Below, piece by piece: positions 42,827 through 52,186 of a stretch of 64,000 nucleotides of DNA. Numbering within the stretch: position 1 is the stretch's first letter; each line of letters begins with the position of its first letter. The stretch spans positions 124,001-188,000 of the forward strand of contig NZ_WJYO01000003.1 of the NCBI RefSeq assembly GCF_010994095.1. The letters are read 5' to 3'. The position numbers were made by a program, and so were the translations under genes. Below the pieces are notes generated by a model. The model saw nothing but the letters and a program-made list of their open reading frames with translations, made no database searches and was not told where the DNA came from. The stretch is from Mumia xiangluensis. GTDB taxonomy: Bacteria > Actinomycetota > Actinomycetes > Propionibacteriales > Nocardioidaceae.

Positions 42827-43225
42827 GTGCCTGCGTACCGATACACCGAGGCAGCCGACCTGCTCGGCGTCAGTGACGACACGATCCGTCGGTGGGGGGA
42901 TCAGGGCCGGTTCACGCCGACCCGGACCGCGTCCGGAGCGGCCGCGATCGACGGCGCCGACCTCGCCGCACTGGCGGTCGAGCTCGCCGACGGCGCCGAT
43001 GACCCAGCCCGCGCCCACGCGCGCAGCGCCCGCAACCAGTTCCGCGGGATCGTGACCCGCGTCGTCGCCGACACCGTGATGGCCCAGGTCGAGCTGTGCT
43101 GCGGCCCGTTCCGCGTCGTCTCCCTGATCAGCACCGAGGCGGTGCGCGATCTCGGGCTCGAGGTGGGCGTCGTGGCCGTGGCCGGCGTGAAGTCCACCAA
43201 CGTCACCCTCGAGGTAGGCCCATGA
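42827..43225 (+). CDS. HTH and TOBE domain molybdate-responsive regulator
   Basis: A 132-residue protein. The N-terminal MerR/excisionase-type helix-turn-helix is at residues 4-50 (YTEAADLLGVSDDTIRRWGDQGRF). The C-terminal TOBE/Mop domain lies at about 68-131 (SARNQFRGIVTRVV, then GVKSTNVTLEV) and binds molybdate or tungstate. It is smaller than E. coli ModE and of a different HTH class. It overlaps modA as ATGA and probably represses the operon by binding the palindrome upstream when molybdate is plentiful. The start is set by the -10 hexamer; an upstream ATG at 42755 is rejected. Confidence 0.9.
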   Translation: MPAYRYTEAADLLGVSDDTIRRWGDQGRFTPTRTASGAAAIDGADLAALAVELADGADDPARAHARSARNQFRGIVTRVVADTVMAQVELCCGPFRVVSLISTEAVRDLGLEVGVVAVAGVKSTNVTLEVGP

Positions 43226-44007
43226 CCGCCCCCCGCCGCGCACCCCTCCTCGCCGTGGCCGCCGCCGCGCTGCTCACCGTCGCGGCCTGCGGGGGTGGCG
43301 ACGACGGCAGCGGCGACGGCGCGTCGGGCGAGCCTCGTACGCTCACGGTCCTCGCCGCCGCATCGCTGACGGAGTCGTTCGACGAGATCGCCGATCTGTA
43401 CGAGTCCGAGCACGCGGGCGTCACGGTGAAGCTCTCCTACGACTCGTCGGCCGTCCTGGCCGAGCAGGTCAACCAGGGAAGCCCGGCCGACGTGCTCGCG
43501 ACGGCAGACGCCAAGACGATGGCGTCGGTCGTCGACGAGGGCAACGCCGAGGGCGAGCCGACGTCGTTCGCGACCAACACGCTCGTCATCGTCACCCCGC
43601 CCGACAACCCCGGAGACGTCACTGGCATCGATGACCTCGGCGACGCGACCTTCGCCGTCTGCGTGCCCCAAGCACCCTGCGGCGACGCGCCCAAGCGACT
43701 TCTCGAGCTCGACGGCAGCACGGCCACACCGACGACCGAGGAGGACAACGTCAAGGGCGTCCTCACCAAGGTGACGCTGGGCGAGGTCGACGCCGGGCTC
43801 GTCTACCGCACGGACGCGCTGGCGGCGGGCGACGCCGTCACGACCGTCGAGGCGCAGAACGCGTCCGAGGTGGTCAACGTCAACCCGATCACGGTGCTCT
43901 CGGGCTCTGCGGTGGCCGACGACGCCCAGGCCTTCGTGGACCTGGTCCTGAGCGACGAGGGTCAGAAGGTCCTCGAGGCGCACGGGTTCGGCCCGGCAGC
44001 CTCGTGA
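43222..44007 (+). CDS. modA: Molybdate ABC transporter substrate-binding lipoprotein
   Basis: A 261-residue binding protein of the ModA family. The lipobox ends at C23 (LLTVAAC), followed by a Gly/Asp linker, so it is membrane-anchored. The core begins LTVLAAASLTESFDE and contains YDSSAVLAEQVNQGSPADVLATAD, the oxyanion-binding serines typical of ModA. It delivers molybdate to ModBC. Start ATG overlaps the regulator stop; its own stop overlaps modB. Confidence 0.95.
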   Translation: MTAPRRAPLLAVAAAALLTVAACGGGDDGSGDGASGEPRTLTVLAAASLTESFDEIADLYESEHAGVTVKLSYDSSAVLAEQVNQGSPADVLATADAKTMASVVDEGNAEGEPTSFATNTLVIVTPPDNPGDVTGIDDLGDATFAVCVPQAPCGDAPKRLLELDGSTATPTTEEDNVKGVLTKVTLGEVDAGLVYRTDALAAGDAVTTVEAQNASEVVNVNPITVLSGSAVADDAQAFVDLVLSDEGQKVLEAHGFGPAAS

Positions 44008-44858
44008 CAAGGGCACCGATGAACGGGACCGTGCGTGACCGGCCGGCGCTGGGGCGTACGCCGGTGGCCCTGGTCGTCCCGTCGGCGATCGGTCTGCTCC
44101 TGCTGCTCGTCCCCCTGGCTGCGCTGCTGGTCCGCGCCCCGTGGTCGACCTTTCTGGACCGGGTCCGCGATCCCGCGATCCTCGACGCGCTGCGGCTGAG
44201 CCTGCTGACGTCGACCGTCGCGACTCTCCTCTGCCTGGTGCTCGGGGTGCCGCTGGCGTGGCTGCTGGCGCGCACGACGTTCCGCGGGATGGGACTCGTA
44301 CGCGCGCTGGTGAGCGTGCCGCTCGTGCTCCCGCCGGTCGTCGGCGGCGTCGCGCTCCTCATGGCGTTCGGGCGGCGGGGCGTCGTGGGCCAGTGGCTCG
44401 ACGAGGCGTTCGGGGTCACCATCCCGTTCACGACGGCCGCGGTGGTGCTCGCCCAGACGTTCGTCGCGATGCCGTTCCTCGTGATGAGCGTCGAGGGTGC
44501 GCTGCGGACGGCCGATCCGCGCTACGACGAGGTCGCCGCCACTCTCGGGGCGCGACGACTGGTCACGTTCTGGCGGGTCACGCTCCCTCTCGCCGGCCCC
44601 GGGATCGCCGCGGGGGCGGCGCTCGCGTGGGCACGGGCGCTCGGCGAGTTCGGAGCGACGATCACGTTCGCCGGGAGCGTGCCCGGGGTGACCCGGACGA
44701 TGCCGCTGCAGATCTACAACGCGATGCAGACCGACACGGACACCGCGATCATGCTCAGCGTGATCCTGCTCGCGATCAGCGTGGCCGTCCTGGTCGCGCT
44801 GCACAGCAGCTGGACCGGTCGGGCCTGGGCGCGCCGCGACGGGCTGGACGCCGCATGA
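44004..44858 (+). CDS. modB: Molybdate ABC transporter permease
   Basis: A 284-residue permease with six helices. The EAA-type loop that contacts the ATPase is DEVAATLGARRLVTFWRVTLP near residue 175. The GTG start overlaps the modA stop (GTGA); ATG at 44019 is an alternative that would break the overlap. It forms the channel of the importer with ModC. Confidence 0.93.
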   Translation: MTRAPMNGTVRDRPALGRTPVALVVPSAIGLLLLLVPLAALLVRAPWSTFLDRVRDPAILDALRLSLLTSTVATLLCLVLGVPLAWLLARTTFRGMGLVRALVSVPLVLPPVVGGVALLMAFGRRGVVGQWLDEAFGVTIPFTTAAVVLAQTFVAMPFLVMSVEGALRTADPRYDEVAATLGARRLVTFWRVTLPLAGPGIAAGAALAWARALGEFGATITFAGSVPGVTRTMPLQIYNAMQTDTDTAIMLSVILLAISVAVLVALHSSWTGRAWARRDGLDAA

Positions 44859-45856
44859 CAGGCCTCGATGCACGAGTCGTGCTGCGGCGAGGACCGCTGG
44901 AGATCGACGTGGCGCTCGCCGTACCCCCTGGCGAGGTCCTCGCGCTGGTCGGTCCGAACGGGGCCGGCAAGAGCAGCGCCCTGCGCGCGCTCGCCGGTCT
45001 GACGCCGATCGACACCGGCCACGTCGCGCTCGGCGGCACCGTGCTCGAGGACTCGGAGACGGGCGTACGCGTTCCCGTGCCGCAGCGTGATCTCACGATG
45101 GTGTTCCAGGATCCACTCCTCTTCCCGCACCTGTCCGTACGCGACAACGTCGCGTTCGGGCTACGGCACCACCCGGGCGCGGGGCGGGTCGGGCGTCGCG
45201 ACGCCCGCTCGCGTGCCGACGAGGCGCTCGCTCGTACGGGGCTGTCCGACCTCGCGGACCGCAAGGCCGCGCACCTGTCCGGGGGCCAGCGGCAGCGCGT
45301 GGCGACCGTCCGCGCCCTCGCCTGCGACCCGGCGCTCCTCCTCCTCGACGAGCCGACGTCGGCGCTCGACGTCGCGATCACAGCCCAGGTACGCGCGTTC
45401 CTGCGGCGCCACGTCCGGGAGTTCGGCGGCGTGACCGTCCTCGTGTCCCACGACCCGCTCGACGCCTTCGTGCTCGCCGACCGCGTCGCCGTCCTCGAGG
45501 ACGGCCGCGTCACGCAGCAGGGGACGCCGGACGAGATCGCCCGACGACCGCGGACCGACTATGTCGCGCACCTGATGGGGATGAACCTCATGCGCGACGG
45601 TGACGTCTACCGAACGTTCTCCCCCACCGCGGTCACGCTCTACCGCGAGGAGCCCGTCACGTCCGCGCGCAACCTGTGGCGCCTGCGGATCACGAGCGTC
45701 GTCCCGCACGGCGACGCCGTACGCCTGCAGCTGCGCGGGCCGGTCGCCCTGGTCGCCGACGTCACCCGCGCCGCGGTCGCCGACCTCGACCTCCACGAGG
45801 GGGTCGAGGTGTGGGCGAGCGTCAAGGAGACCGAGGTGACGACATTCGAGGACTGA
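44855..45856 (+). CDS. modC: Molybdate ABC transporter ATP-binding protein
   Basis: A 333-residue ATPase with Walker A GPNGAGKS (residue 34 on), the signature [10 protein letters not shown], Walker B LLLLDEPTSALD and switch SHDPLDAF. The C-terminal region from about 265 is a TOBE/Mop-like domain (RNLWRLRITSVVPHGDAVRLQL) that can sense molybdate. The ATG overlaps the modB stop. It completes the regulator-modABC operon, which likely supplies the molybdenum cofactor. Confidence 0.95.
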   Translation: MTGLDARVVLRRGPLEIDVALAVPPGEVLALVGPNGAGKSSALRALAGLTPIDTGHVALGGTVLEDSETGVRVPVPQRDLTMVFQDPLLFPHLSVRDNVAFGLRHHPGAGRVGRRDARSRADEALARTGLSDLADRKAAHLSGGQRQRVATVRALACDPALLLLDEPTSALDVAITAQVRAFLRRHVREFGGVTVLVSHDPLDAFVLADRVAVLEDGRVTQQGTPDEIARRPRTDYVAHLMGMNLMRDGDVYRTFSPTAVTLYREEPVTSARNLWRLRITSVVPHGDAVRLQLRGPVALVADVTRAAVADLDLHEGVEVWASVKETEVTTFED

Positions 45857-45949
45857 GCGCCTCCCCCGTCTGCGTGGGCCCTCAGGCAGAGTCGGAATTG
45901 TCGGACCGGACGCCAAAATGCCGACCCTGACCACCCCGTACGGCCAACG

Positions 45950-45955
45950 TAGGAT
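45950..45955 (+). promoter_or_regulatory. -10 hexamer of leaderless glpX
   Basis: TAGGAT, 6 nt before the ATG at 45962, with CTGACC at 45927-45932 as a possible -35 (17-bp spacer). Confidence 0.65.
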
Positions 45956-45961
45956 GCGGCC

Positions 45962-46999
45962 ATGACCGACGCCTCGCAAGGATCGAAGCTGCCCGGCCAC
46001 CTCACCCCCGCCGCCGAGGCCCCCGACCGCAACCTTGCCCTCGACCTGGTCCGCGTGACCGAGGCCGCGGCGATGGCTGCGGGCCGCTGGGTCGGCCGCG
46101 GCGACAAGAACGGCGCGGACGGTGTCGCGGTCAACGCGATGCGGTCGCTAATCAACACCGTCGGCATGCGCGGCGTCGTCGTGATCGGTGAGGGCGAGAA
46201 GGACAACGCGCCGATGCTGTTCAACGGGGAGGAGGTCGGCGACGGCACGGGCCCGGAGGCGGACGTCGCGGTCGACCCGATCGACGGCACGACTCTCGCC
46301 GCGAAGGGCATGCCCGGTGCGGTCTCCGTCCTCGCGGTCGCACCACGCGGATCCATGTTCGACCCGTCGGCCGTCTTCTACATGGACAAGCTCGCGGTCG
46401 GCCCCGAGGCCGCCGACGTCATCGACATCCGCCTGCCGATCTCGGAGAACATCCGCCTGGTCGCGAAGGCCAAGAACCTCTCGGTCTCCTCGGTCACCGT
46501 CTGCGTGCTCGACCGTCCCCGCCACCAGGGACTGGTCGACGAGATCCGCGCGACCGGTGCCCGCATCAAGTTCATCACCGACGGCGACGTGGCCGGCTCG
46601 ATCTACGCCGCACGCCCCGGCACCGGCGTCGACATCCTCGCCGGCGTCGGCGGCACCCCCGAGGGCATCATCACCGCCTGCGCGATGAAGGCGCTCGGCG
46701 GCGCGGTCCAGGGCAAGCTCTGGCCGACCGACGACGACGAGCGTCAGAAGGCCGTCGACGCCGGGCTCGACGTCGACGCCGTCCTCGGCACGGACGACCT
46801 GGTCAAGGGCGACGACTGCTTCTTCGTCGCCAGCGGTATCACCGACGGGGAGCTGATGCGCGGCGTCCGCTACGGCTCCGGCATCGCGATCACCGAGTCC
46901 CTCGTGATGCGCTCGCGCTCCGGCACGTACCGCAAGATCATCTCGGAGCACCGCATGGAGAAGCTCCGCGCGTACGCCGCCATCGACTACGAGAGCTGA
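45962..46999 (+). CDS. glpX: Class II fructose-1,6-bisphosphatase
   Basis: GlpX hydrolyses fructose-1,6-bisphosphate in gluconeogenesis. The 345-residue protein shows the metal-binding [13 protein letters not shown], the VDPIDGTT motif (residues 104-111), and the late [15 protein letters not shown]. In actinomycetes it is often the only FBPase. It is followed after 7 nt by a sugar kinase gene and lies near fumC, as I recall for Mycobacterium. Own leaderless promoter. Confidence 0.96.
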   Translation: MTDASQGSKLPGHLTPAAEAPDRNLALDLVRVTEAAAMAAGRWVGRGDKNGADGVAVNAMRSLINTVGMRGVVVIGEGEKDNAPMLFNGEEVGDGTGPEADVAVDPIDGTTLAAKGMPGAVSVLAVAPRGSMFDPSAVFYMDKLAVGPEAADVIDIRLPISENIRLVAKAKNLSVSSVTVCVLDRPRHQGLVDEIRATGARIKFITDGDVAGSIYAARPGTGVDILAGVGGTPEGIITACAMKALGGAVQGKLWPTDDDERQKAVDAGLDVDAVLGTDDLVKGDDCFFVASGITDGELMRGVRYGSGIAITESLVMRSRSGTYRKIISEHRMEKLRAYAAIDYES

Positions 47000-47006
47000 G
47001 CCGACG

Positions 47007-47927
47007 ATGCCTGCGGTCGTGGGCCGCGCGCTGGTCGTCGGCGAGGCCCTGATCGATCTCACCCGTGACCGCTCCGGGCACGAGTCCGCCCACCCGGGCG
47101 GCTCCCCGCTCAACGTCGCGGTCGGCCTGGCGCGCCTTGACGTCCCGACGGTCCTCGCCGCACAGGTCGGCGACGACGACCACGGCGAGCTGCTGCGCGA
47201 GCACGTCGACGCGTCCGACGTCGACCTCCGCTCGCTCCCGCCGCACCGGGAGGACAGCGCCGTCGCGCTCGCCGAGCTCGACGACGACGGTGTCGCGACG
47301 TACCGGTTCGAGCTGGCCTGGGACCCCTCCGAGATGCCGACGCCCGAGGCGTTCGACCTCGTCCACGTCGGCTCCATCGCGACGGTGCTCGCCCCGGGCG
47401 CCGACGCGGTCGAGCGGCTCGTCCACGACGCCGTACGCGCGGGGGTGCCCGTGTCGTACGACCCCAACATCCGCCTCGCGATCACCCCGGACCTCGAGGT
47501 CGTGCGCGACCGCGTGGACCGGATCGTCGGCTACGCGGCCGTCGTCAAGCTCAGCGACGAGGACGCGACCGCGCTGCGCCCCGACCTCGACCCGACGGCG
47601 TACGCCGTGCGTCTCGCCGCCGCCGGCCCGCGGCTCGTCGCGCTCACCCGCGGGGGCGACGGTGCGGTGCTGATCAGCGGTGACCTCGTCGTCGAGGTCG
47701 CCCCGCCGCCGACCGAGGTCGCCGACACGATCGGCGCCGGCGACTCGTTCATGGCGGGCCTGCTCGCGGGCATCCTGATGGCCGGTTGGACGGGTCGCAA
47801 GGGGTACGACCGCGAGGCTCTGACCTGGCTCGGAGAGCTCGCGGTGCGCGCTGCGGCGATCACCTGCTCGCGGCCCGGGGCGGACCCTCCGTGGCGTCAC
47901 GAGCTGCGACCTACGATGGGGTCGTGA
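47007..47927 (+). CDS. PfkB family carbohydrate kinase (fructokinase-like)
   Basis: A 306-residue ribokinase-fold kinase. The substrate-binding GGSPLNVAVGLARL is at residues 31-44 and the anion hole/catalytic base motif DTIGAGDSFMAG at about 241-252. Such enzymes phosphorylate fructose or related sugars with ATP. It lies 7 nt downstream of glpX and probably shares its transcript. The exact sugar cannot be told from the sequence. Confidence 0.92.
   Translation: MPAVVGRALVVGEALIDLTRDRSGHESAHPGGSPLNVAVGLARLDVPTVLAAQVGDDDHGELLREHVDASDVDLRSLPPHREDSAVALAELDDDGVATYRFELAWDPSEMPTPEAFDLVHVGSIATVLAPGADAVERLVHDAVRAGVPVSYDPNIRLAITPDLEVVRDRVDRIVGYAAVVKLSDEDATALRPDLDPTAYAVRLAAAGPRLVALTRGGDGAVLISGDLVVEVAPPPTEVADTIGAGDSFMAGLLAGILMAGWTGRKGYDREALTWLGELAVRAAAITCSRPGADPPWRHELRPTMGS
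47912..47917 (+). promoter_or_regulatory. Possible internal -10 before alpha/beta hydrolase gene
   Basis: TACGAT lies inside the kinase gene, 6 nt before the GTG at 47924. It may give a leaderless transcript in addition to coupled translation. Confidence 0.4.
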
Positions 47928-48823
47928 CCGAGCGCCTCGCCCACCTCGACAGCGGGATCTCCCTCGCCTACGACACGTTCGGAGACGAGTCCGATCCCGC
48001 CGCGCTCCTCGTCATGGGCCTCGGCTGCCCGATGAACTGGTGGCGCACCGAGTTCTGCGAGGTGCTCGCCTCCGAGGGCTTCTACGTCGTCCGGTACGAC
48101 CACCGCGACACGGGCCGATCGACGCGCTTCGACGAGCGACCGGTGTCGCGGGCGCAGGTTGCGGCCACCTTCGCGCGCCGGCGGCGCGCCACGCCGTACG
48201 CGATGTCCGACCTGGCCGCCGACGCCGTCGGGCTGCTCGATGCGCTCAGCCTCGACCAGGCGCACCTGATCGGGCAGTCGATGGGCGGGATGGTCGCCCA
48301 GACCGTCGCCGTGGAACACCCCGAGCGGGTCCTCTCGCTCACGTCGATCATGTCGACGACGGGCCGTCGTACGGTCGGCTGGCAGCACCCGCGGCTCGCG
48401 TCGATGCTGCTCGCGGCGCCGGGTCCCGGCGAGGACGGCTACGTACGCCGGTCGCTGCGCAGCGCCCGCGCGATCTCGAGCACCCGGTACGGCCTCGCGC
48501 CCGAGGCCGTCGAGGCGCGCGCCCGTGAGACCTACGCGCGTGGCTGGTCGATCCAGGGCACGATGCGTCACATGCTTGCCGTCATGACTCAGCCCGACCG
48601 CACCGTGGCTCTGGGAAGCCTGGACGTCCCGACCCTGGTCATCCACGGCACCGCGGACCCGATGGTGCACGTCTCCGGCGGACGCGCCACTGCCGCCGCG
48701 GTCCCCCGCGCCGAGCTCCTGCTCGTCCCCGACATGGCACACGAGATCCCGGTCGCCCTCGAGGGCGTGTTCGCCGCAGCGATCGGTGCCAGCGCGAGGA
48801 GGTCCCGTGCACACGCGCGGTGA
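47924..48823 (+). CDS. Alpha/beta hydrolase
   Basis: A 299-residue hydrolase: N-terminal strand ERLAHLDSGISLAYDTFGD, nucleophile elbow IGQSMGGM (serine near residue 120), acid in HGTADPMVH and histidine in PDMAHEIP. It resembles RdmC-like esterases. No signal peptide. The GTG start overlaps the kinase stop (GTGA). Its end overlaps the next gene by 17 nt. The substrate is unknown. Confidence 0.9.
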   Translation: MTERLAHLDSGISLAYDTFGDESDPAALLVMGLGCPMNWWRTEFCEVLASEGFYVVRYDHRDTGRSTRFDERPVSRAQVAATFARRRRATPYAMSDLAADAVGLLDALSLDQAHLIGQSMGGMVAQTVAVEHPERVLSLTSIMSTTGRRTVGWQHPRLASMLLAAPGPGEDGYVRRSLRSARAISSTRYGLAPEAVEARARETYARGWSIQGTMRHMLAVMTQPDRTVALGSLDVPTLVIHGTADPMVHVSGGRATAAAVPRAELLLVPDMAHEIPVALEGVFAAAIGASARRSRAHAR

Positions 48824-49445
48824 CGCGGTCGTCCGGCGACGCGAGGACGGCGCCCTCGAGCTGAGGGTCAACGGCGTCTTCGTGATGGACGACGTCGAGA
48901 CCACGTCGGAGCGTCTGCTCGCCCGCGCCGCCCTCGCCGGCGCCGCCAACCCGCGGCACGTCGTCGTCGGCGGTCTCGGGATGGGCTTCACGCTGCGCGA
49001 GATCCTCGCCGACCGGCGCGTGTCACGCGTGACCGTCGCCGAGCTCGAGCCCGCCATCCCCGAGTTCATGCGCGAGGGCACGCTCCCCGGCGCCGACCTC
49101 CTCGCCGACCGGCGCGTGGAGCTCCACGTCGACGACGTCCGCGAGGTGGTCCGCAGCCTCGGCGAGCGCAGCGTCGACGTGATCCTGCTCGACGTCGACA
49201 ACGGGCCCGACTTCCTCGTCCACGACCGGAACGCAGCGGTGTACCAAGCGCCGTTCGTGGCCGCCTGCGCCGACCGGCTCAGCGACCTGGGCGAGCTGTG
49301 CATCTGGTCGATGGACGACTCCGCGCCGGTCCGGGACGCCCTGGCGGCGTCGTTCGACCACGTGTACGCGGAGCAGGTCCCGGTCCGGCTGCAGGGCCGC
49401 GCCGAGAAGTACTGGCTGCTCCGCGGGCGGGTCCCCCGCCGCTGA
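48807..49445 (+). CDS. Spermidine synthase-like class I methyltransferase-fold protein
   Basis: A 212-residue protein with a Rossmann-like SAM-fold: VVVGGLGMGFTLREIL (motif I) and VTVAELEPAIPEF (motif II acidic residue). DVILLDVDNGPDFL follows, as in polyamine synthase-like proteins. It is shorter than true spermidine synthases, which carry an N-terminal beta domain, so polyamine synthesis is not assured. The GTG at 48807 follows a strong AGGAGG at 4 nt and lies inside the hydrolase gene's end. Confidence 0.82.
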   Translation: MHTRGDAVVRRREDGALELRVNGVFVMDDVETTSERLLARAALAGAANPRHVVVGGLGMGFTLREILADRRVSRVTVAELEPAIPEFMREGTLPGADLLADRRVELHVDDVREVVRSLGERSVDVILLDVDNGPDFLVHDRNAAVYQAPFVAACADRLSDLGELCIWSMDDSAPVRDALAASFDHVYAEQVPVRLQGRAEKYWLLRGRVPRR

Positions 49446-49504
49446 CCTCCGGTGCCGCCGAGTCCATGGCCCGACCTCTGCGCCGGTGCCTGCGCTGGTG
49501 CGGA

Positions 49505-49510
49505 TAATCT
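49505..49510 (+). promoter_or_regulatory. -10 hexamer of leaderless fumC
   Basis: TAATCT (overlapping GATAAT one base earlier), 7 nt before the ATG at 49518. Confidence 0.6.
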
Positions 49511-49517
49511 CGGTCCC

Positions 49518-50912
49518 ATGAGCACTGAGACCGAGTACCGCATCGAGCACGACACCATGGGCGAGGTCAAGGTGCCCGCCAACGCGCTCTACAAGGCCCA
49601 GACGCAGCGCGCCGTCGAGAACTTCCCGATCTCCGGCACGACCCTGGAGCCCCAGCACATCCGTGCGATCGCCCTCGTCAAGTACGCCTGCGCGAAGGCC
49701 AACGCCGAGCTCGGCGTCATCGACCAGGACGTCGCCGACGCCATCATGGGTGCCGCGAAGGACGTCGCGTCCGGTGCGTACGACGACCAGTTCCCGATCG
49801 ACGTCTTCCAGACCGGCTCGGGCACGTCGAGCAACATGAACATGAACGAGGTCATCTCGACCCTCGCGACCCGCAGCCTGGGCCGCGAGGTGCACCCCAA
49901 CGACCTCGTCAACGCGTCGCAGTCGTCCAACGACACGTTCCCGACGTCGATCCACGTCGCCGCGACGGAGGCGGTCGTCACCGCGCTGATCCCGGCCCTC
50001 GACCACCTGGCGACCGCCCTCGAGGCGAAGTCGACCGAGTGGGCACAGATCGTGAAGTCCGGCCGTACGCACCTCATGGACGCGACGCCGGTCACCCTGG
50101 GCCAGGAGTTCGGCGGGTACGCCGCCCAGATCCGCCGCAGCATCGAGCGCGTGCAGTCGACGCTCCCGCGTGTCGCCGAGGTGCCGCTCGGTGGCACGGC
50201 GGTCGGCACCGGCATCAACACGCCGGCCGGCTTCCCGCAGCGCGTGATCGCGATCCTCGCCGAGGAGACGGGCCTTCCGATGACGGAGGCCGTCGACCAC
50301 TTCGAGGCCCAGGGCGCCCGTGACGGGCTCGTCGAGCTGTCCGGCCAGCTCAAGACGGTCGCGGTCAGCCTGATCAAGATCAACAACGACCTGCGCTGGA
50401 TGGGCTCCGGACCGCGTACGGGTCTGGGCGAGCTGTTCCTCCCCGACCTGCAGCCCGGATCGAGCATCATGCCGGGCAAGGTCAACCCGGTCATCCCCGA
50501 GGCCGTGCTCATGGTCTGCTCGCAGGTGATCGGCAACGACACGGCGATCACGGTCGCCGGGCAGTCGGGCTCCTTCGAGCTCAACGTCCAGATGCCGGTG
50601 ATGGCGCGGGCGCTGCTGGAGTCGATCCGCCTGCTCGGCAACGCCTCGACGGTGCTCGCGGACAAGTGCATCGCCGACACGGTCGCCAACGAGGAGCGCT
50701 GCGCCGAGCTTGCCGAGTCGTCGCCGTCGATCGTGACGCCGCTCAACAAGTACATCGGCTACGAGAACGCCGCGAAGGTCGCCAAGACGGCCCTCAAGGA
50801 GAAGAAGACGATCCGTCAGACCGTCCTCGACATGGGCTTCGTCAACGACGGCACCGTGACGGTCGAGCAGCTCGACGCCGCCCTCGACGTCCTCTCCATG
50901 ACGCACCCGTGA
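49518..50912 (+). CDS. fumC: Class II fumarate hydratase
   Basis: FumC interconverts fumarate and malate in the TCA cycle without iron-sulfur clusters. The 464-residue protein has the signature [11 protein letters not shown] near residue 315, the region [14 protein letters not shown] and the histidine-containing [17 protein letters not shown]. Length is normal. It is followed by a strong hairpin terminator. Confidence 0.97.
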   Translation: MSTETEYRIEHDTMGEVKVPANALYKAQTQRAVENFPISGTTLEPQHIRAIALVKYACAKANAELGVIDQDVADAIMGAAKDVASGAYDDQFPIDVFQTGSGTSSNMNMNEVISTLATRSLGREVHPNDLVNASQSSNDTFPTSIHVAATEAVVTALIPALDHLATALEAKSTEWAQIVKSGRTHLMDATPVTLGQEFGGYAAQIRRSIERVQSTLPRVAEVPLGGTAVGTGINTPAGFPQRVIAILAEETGLPMTEAVDHFEAQGARDGLVELSGQLKTVAVSLIKINNDLRWMGSGPRTGLGELFLPDLQPGSSIMPGKVNPVIPEAVLMVCSQVIGNDTAITVAGQSGSFELNVQMPVMARALLESIRLLGNASTVLADKCIADTVANEERCAELAESSPSIVTPLNKYIGYENAAKVAKTALKEKKTIRQTVLDMGFVNDGTVTVEQLDAALDVLSMTHP

Positions 50913-50955
50913 GCTGACCGGCGACGCCCGCCGGCGTCGTACGGACCAGCGCGAC

Positions 50956-50994
50956 CGCAGGGGTCGTACCGCTTCAGGCGGTACGGCCCCTGCG
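50956..50994 (+). terminator. Hairpin terminator after fumC
   Basis: Arms 50956-50972 and 50978-50994 pair over 17 bp with one G-T type mismatch and a TTCAG loop. It lies 44 bp after the fumC stop. No long U-tract follows. Confidence 0.8.
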
Positions 50995-51116
50995 GCGTTC
51001 GGGGCGTGCTTCTTGGGCACTTTTGGCGTGACACGCACAAAAGGTCGTCGCCTCCTGTTGTAAGTACGGTGTGATCTGCATTACGTTCGACACATCCCAC
51101 CGACAGGAGGATCACC

Positions 51117-52082
51117 ATGTGCTACGGATTCGACGGCGACAAGGCGCTCGACGAGGCCGCAGAACGCAGCGGACTGAACCGGCGACGGCTACTCCAGGGC
51201 CTCGCAGGCACCGCGGCCGCCGGAGCGCTCGCCTTCGGCGTGCCCGGCACCGCCGCGGCAGCGAGCCCGGCGACCAACGGCAAGGGCAAACCCCACCAGG
51301 GCAGGCGGCGGCTCGACCCCGACTCGATCAGCATCCAGCTCTACTCGCTCCGCGACGACCTCGCGAAGGACTACGACAGCTCGCTCCGATACGTGGCCGG
51401 GGCCGGCTACCGCAAGGTCGAGCAGGCGGGCTACTACGGTCGTACGGCGCGCGAGCTGCGCAAGTTCCACGACCGCCTGCGGATCCGGACGTCGTCGAGC
51501 CACGACGGGCTCTCCACGACCCGCACCGCGCTCTACACCAAGCTCGACAACGCCAACACGCTCGGGCAGCGCTACGTCGTCGTCCCGTACCTCGTCAACG
51601 ACGACCCGGAGCAGTGGAAGAGGTGGGCGTACCAGATGAACAGCGAGGCGGCCGCCGCCCAGCGCGAGGGACTGCGCTACGGCTACCACAACCACGCGCA
51701 CGAGTTCCTGCCGCTCGCGAACGGCCAGCGCCCGTGGGACATCCTGAACGCCGAGCTCGACCCCGTGCTCGTCCACTTCGAGGTCGACCTCTACTGGATC
51801 GCGACGGGGGCGATCCAGAGCGGTGACGGCGTCGACGACCCGGAGGGCTTCATCACGCAGCACCTCGACGACGCCGCGCTGAAGGTCCGGCAGTACCACG
51901 TCAAGGACCGCAACCCTGACACCGGCGTCATGTGCGACCTGGGCACAGGCAACCTCGACTTCGCCCGGATCTTCGCGCACCACCAGGTCGACGAGTACAT
52001 CGTCGAGAACGACCGGCCGAACGTCACGCCGCGCCAGACCGCAGAGGTCGGGTACGACTACCTGCGCGCGCTGCGGTTCTGA
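51117..52082 (+). CDS. Tat-exported sugar phosphate isomerase/epimerase-like protein
   Basis: A 321-residue protein. The twin-arginine signal NRRRLLQGL is at residues 21-29 with a helix to about 50, preceded by an unusually long MCYGFDGDKALDEAAERSG segment. The mature part is a TIM barrel of the xylose isomerase-like family: SIQLYSLRDDLAKDY, GYHNHAHEF and YHVKDRN carry metal and substrate residues. It should act outside the membrane, perhaps on sugars or inositol-like compounds. GACAGGAGGATCACC precedes the ATG. Confidence 0.9.
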   Translation: MCYGFDGDKALDEAAERSGLNRRRLLQGLAGTAAAGALAFGVPGTAAAASPATNGKGKPHQGRRRLDPDSISIQLYSLRDDLAKDYDSSLRYVAGAGYRKVEQAGYYGRTARELRKFHDRLRIRTSSSHDGLSTTRTALYTKLDNANTLGQRYVVVPYLVNDDPEQWKRWAYQMNSEAAAAQREGLRYGYHNHAHEFLPLANGQRPWDILNAELDPVLVHFEVDLYWIATGAIQSGDGVDDPEGFITQHLDDAALKVRQYHVKDRNPDTGVMCDLGTGNLDFARIFAHHQVDEYIVENDRPNVTPRQTAEVGYDYLRALRF

Positions 52083-52130
52083 TCTCCACATCGCCGCTCG
52101 TCGCCCTTCCCTCGGCGTCACCCTGACTGA

Positions 52131-52151
52131 TAGAATCGAACATCCGTTCGA
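52131..52151 (+). promoter_or_regulatory. LexA (SOS) box with -10 hexamer
   Basis: TAGAAT at 52131-52136 is a good -10. The directly following TCGAACATCCGTTCGA (52136-52151) matches the actinobacterial LexA consensus TCGAAC-N4-GTTCGA exactly. The 13E12 gene start lies 36 bp downstream. In mycobacteria 13E12-family genes are part of the LexA regulon, so DNA damage should induce this gene. Confidence 0.85.
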
Positions 52152-52186
52152 TCCAGGCCTGCGGTGGCGCCGAGAGGAGGGCTCCC

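Noticed and set aside
48807-49445. Firm annotation as spermidine synthase
   Set aside because: The N-terminal domain and polyamine-binding residues are missing; only the SAM-type fold is supported.
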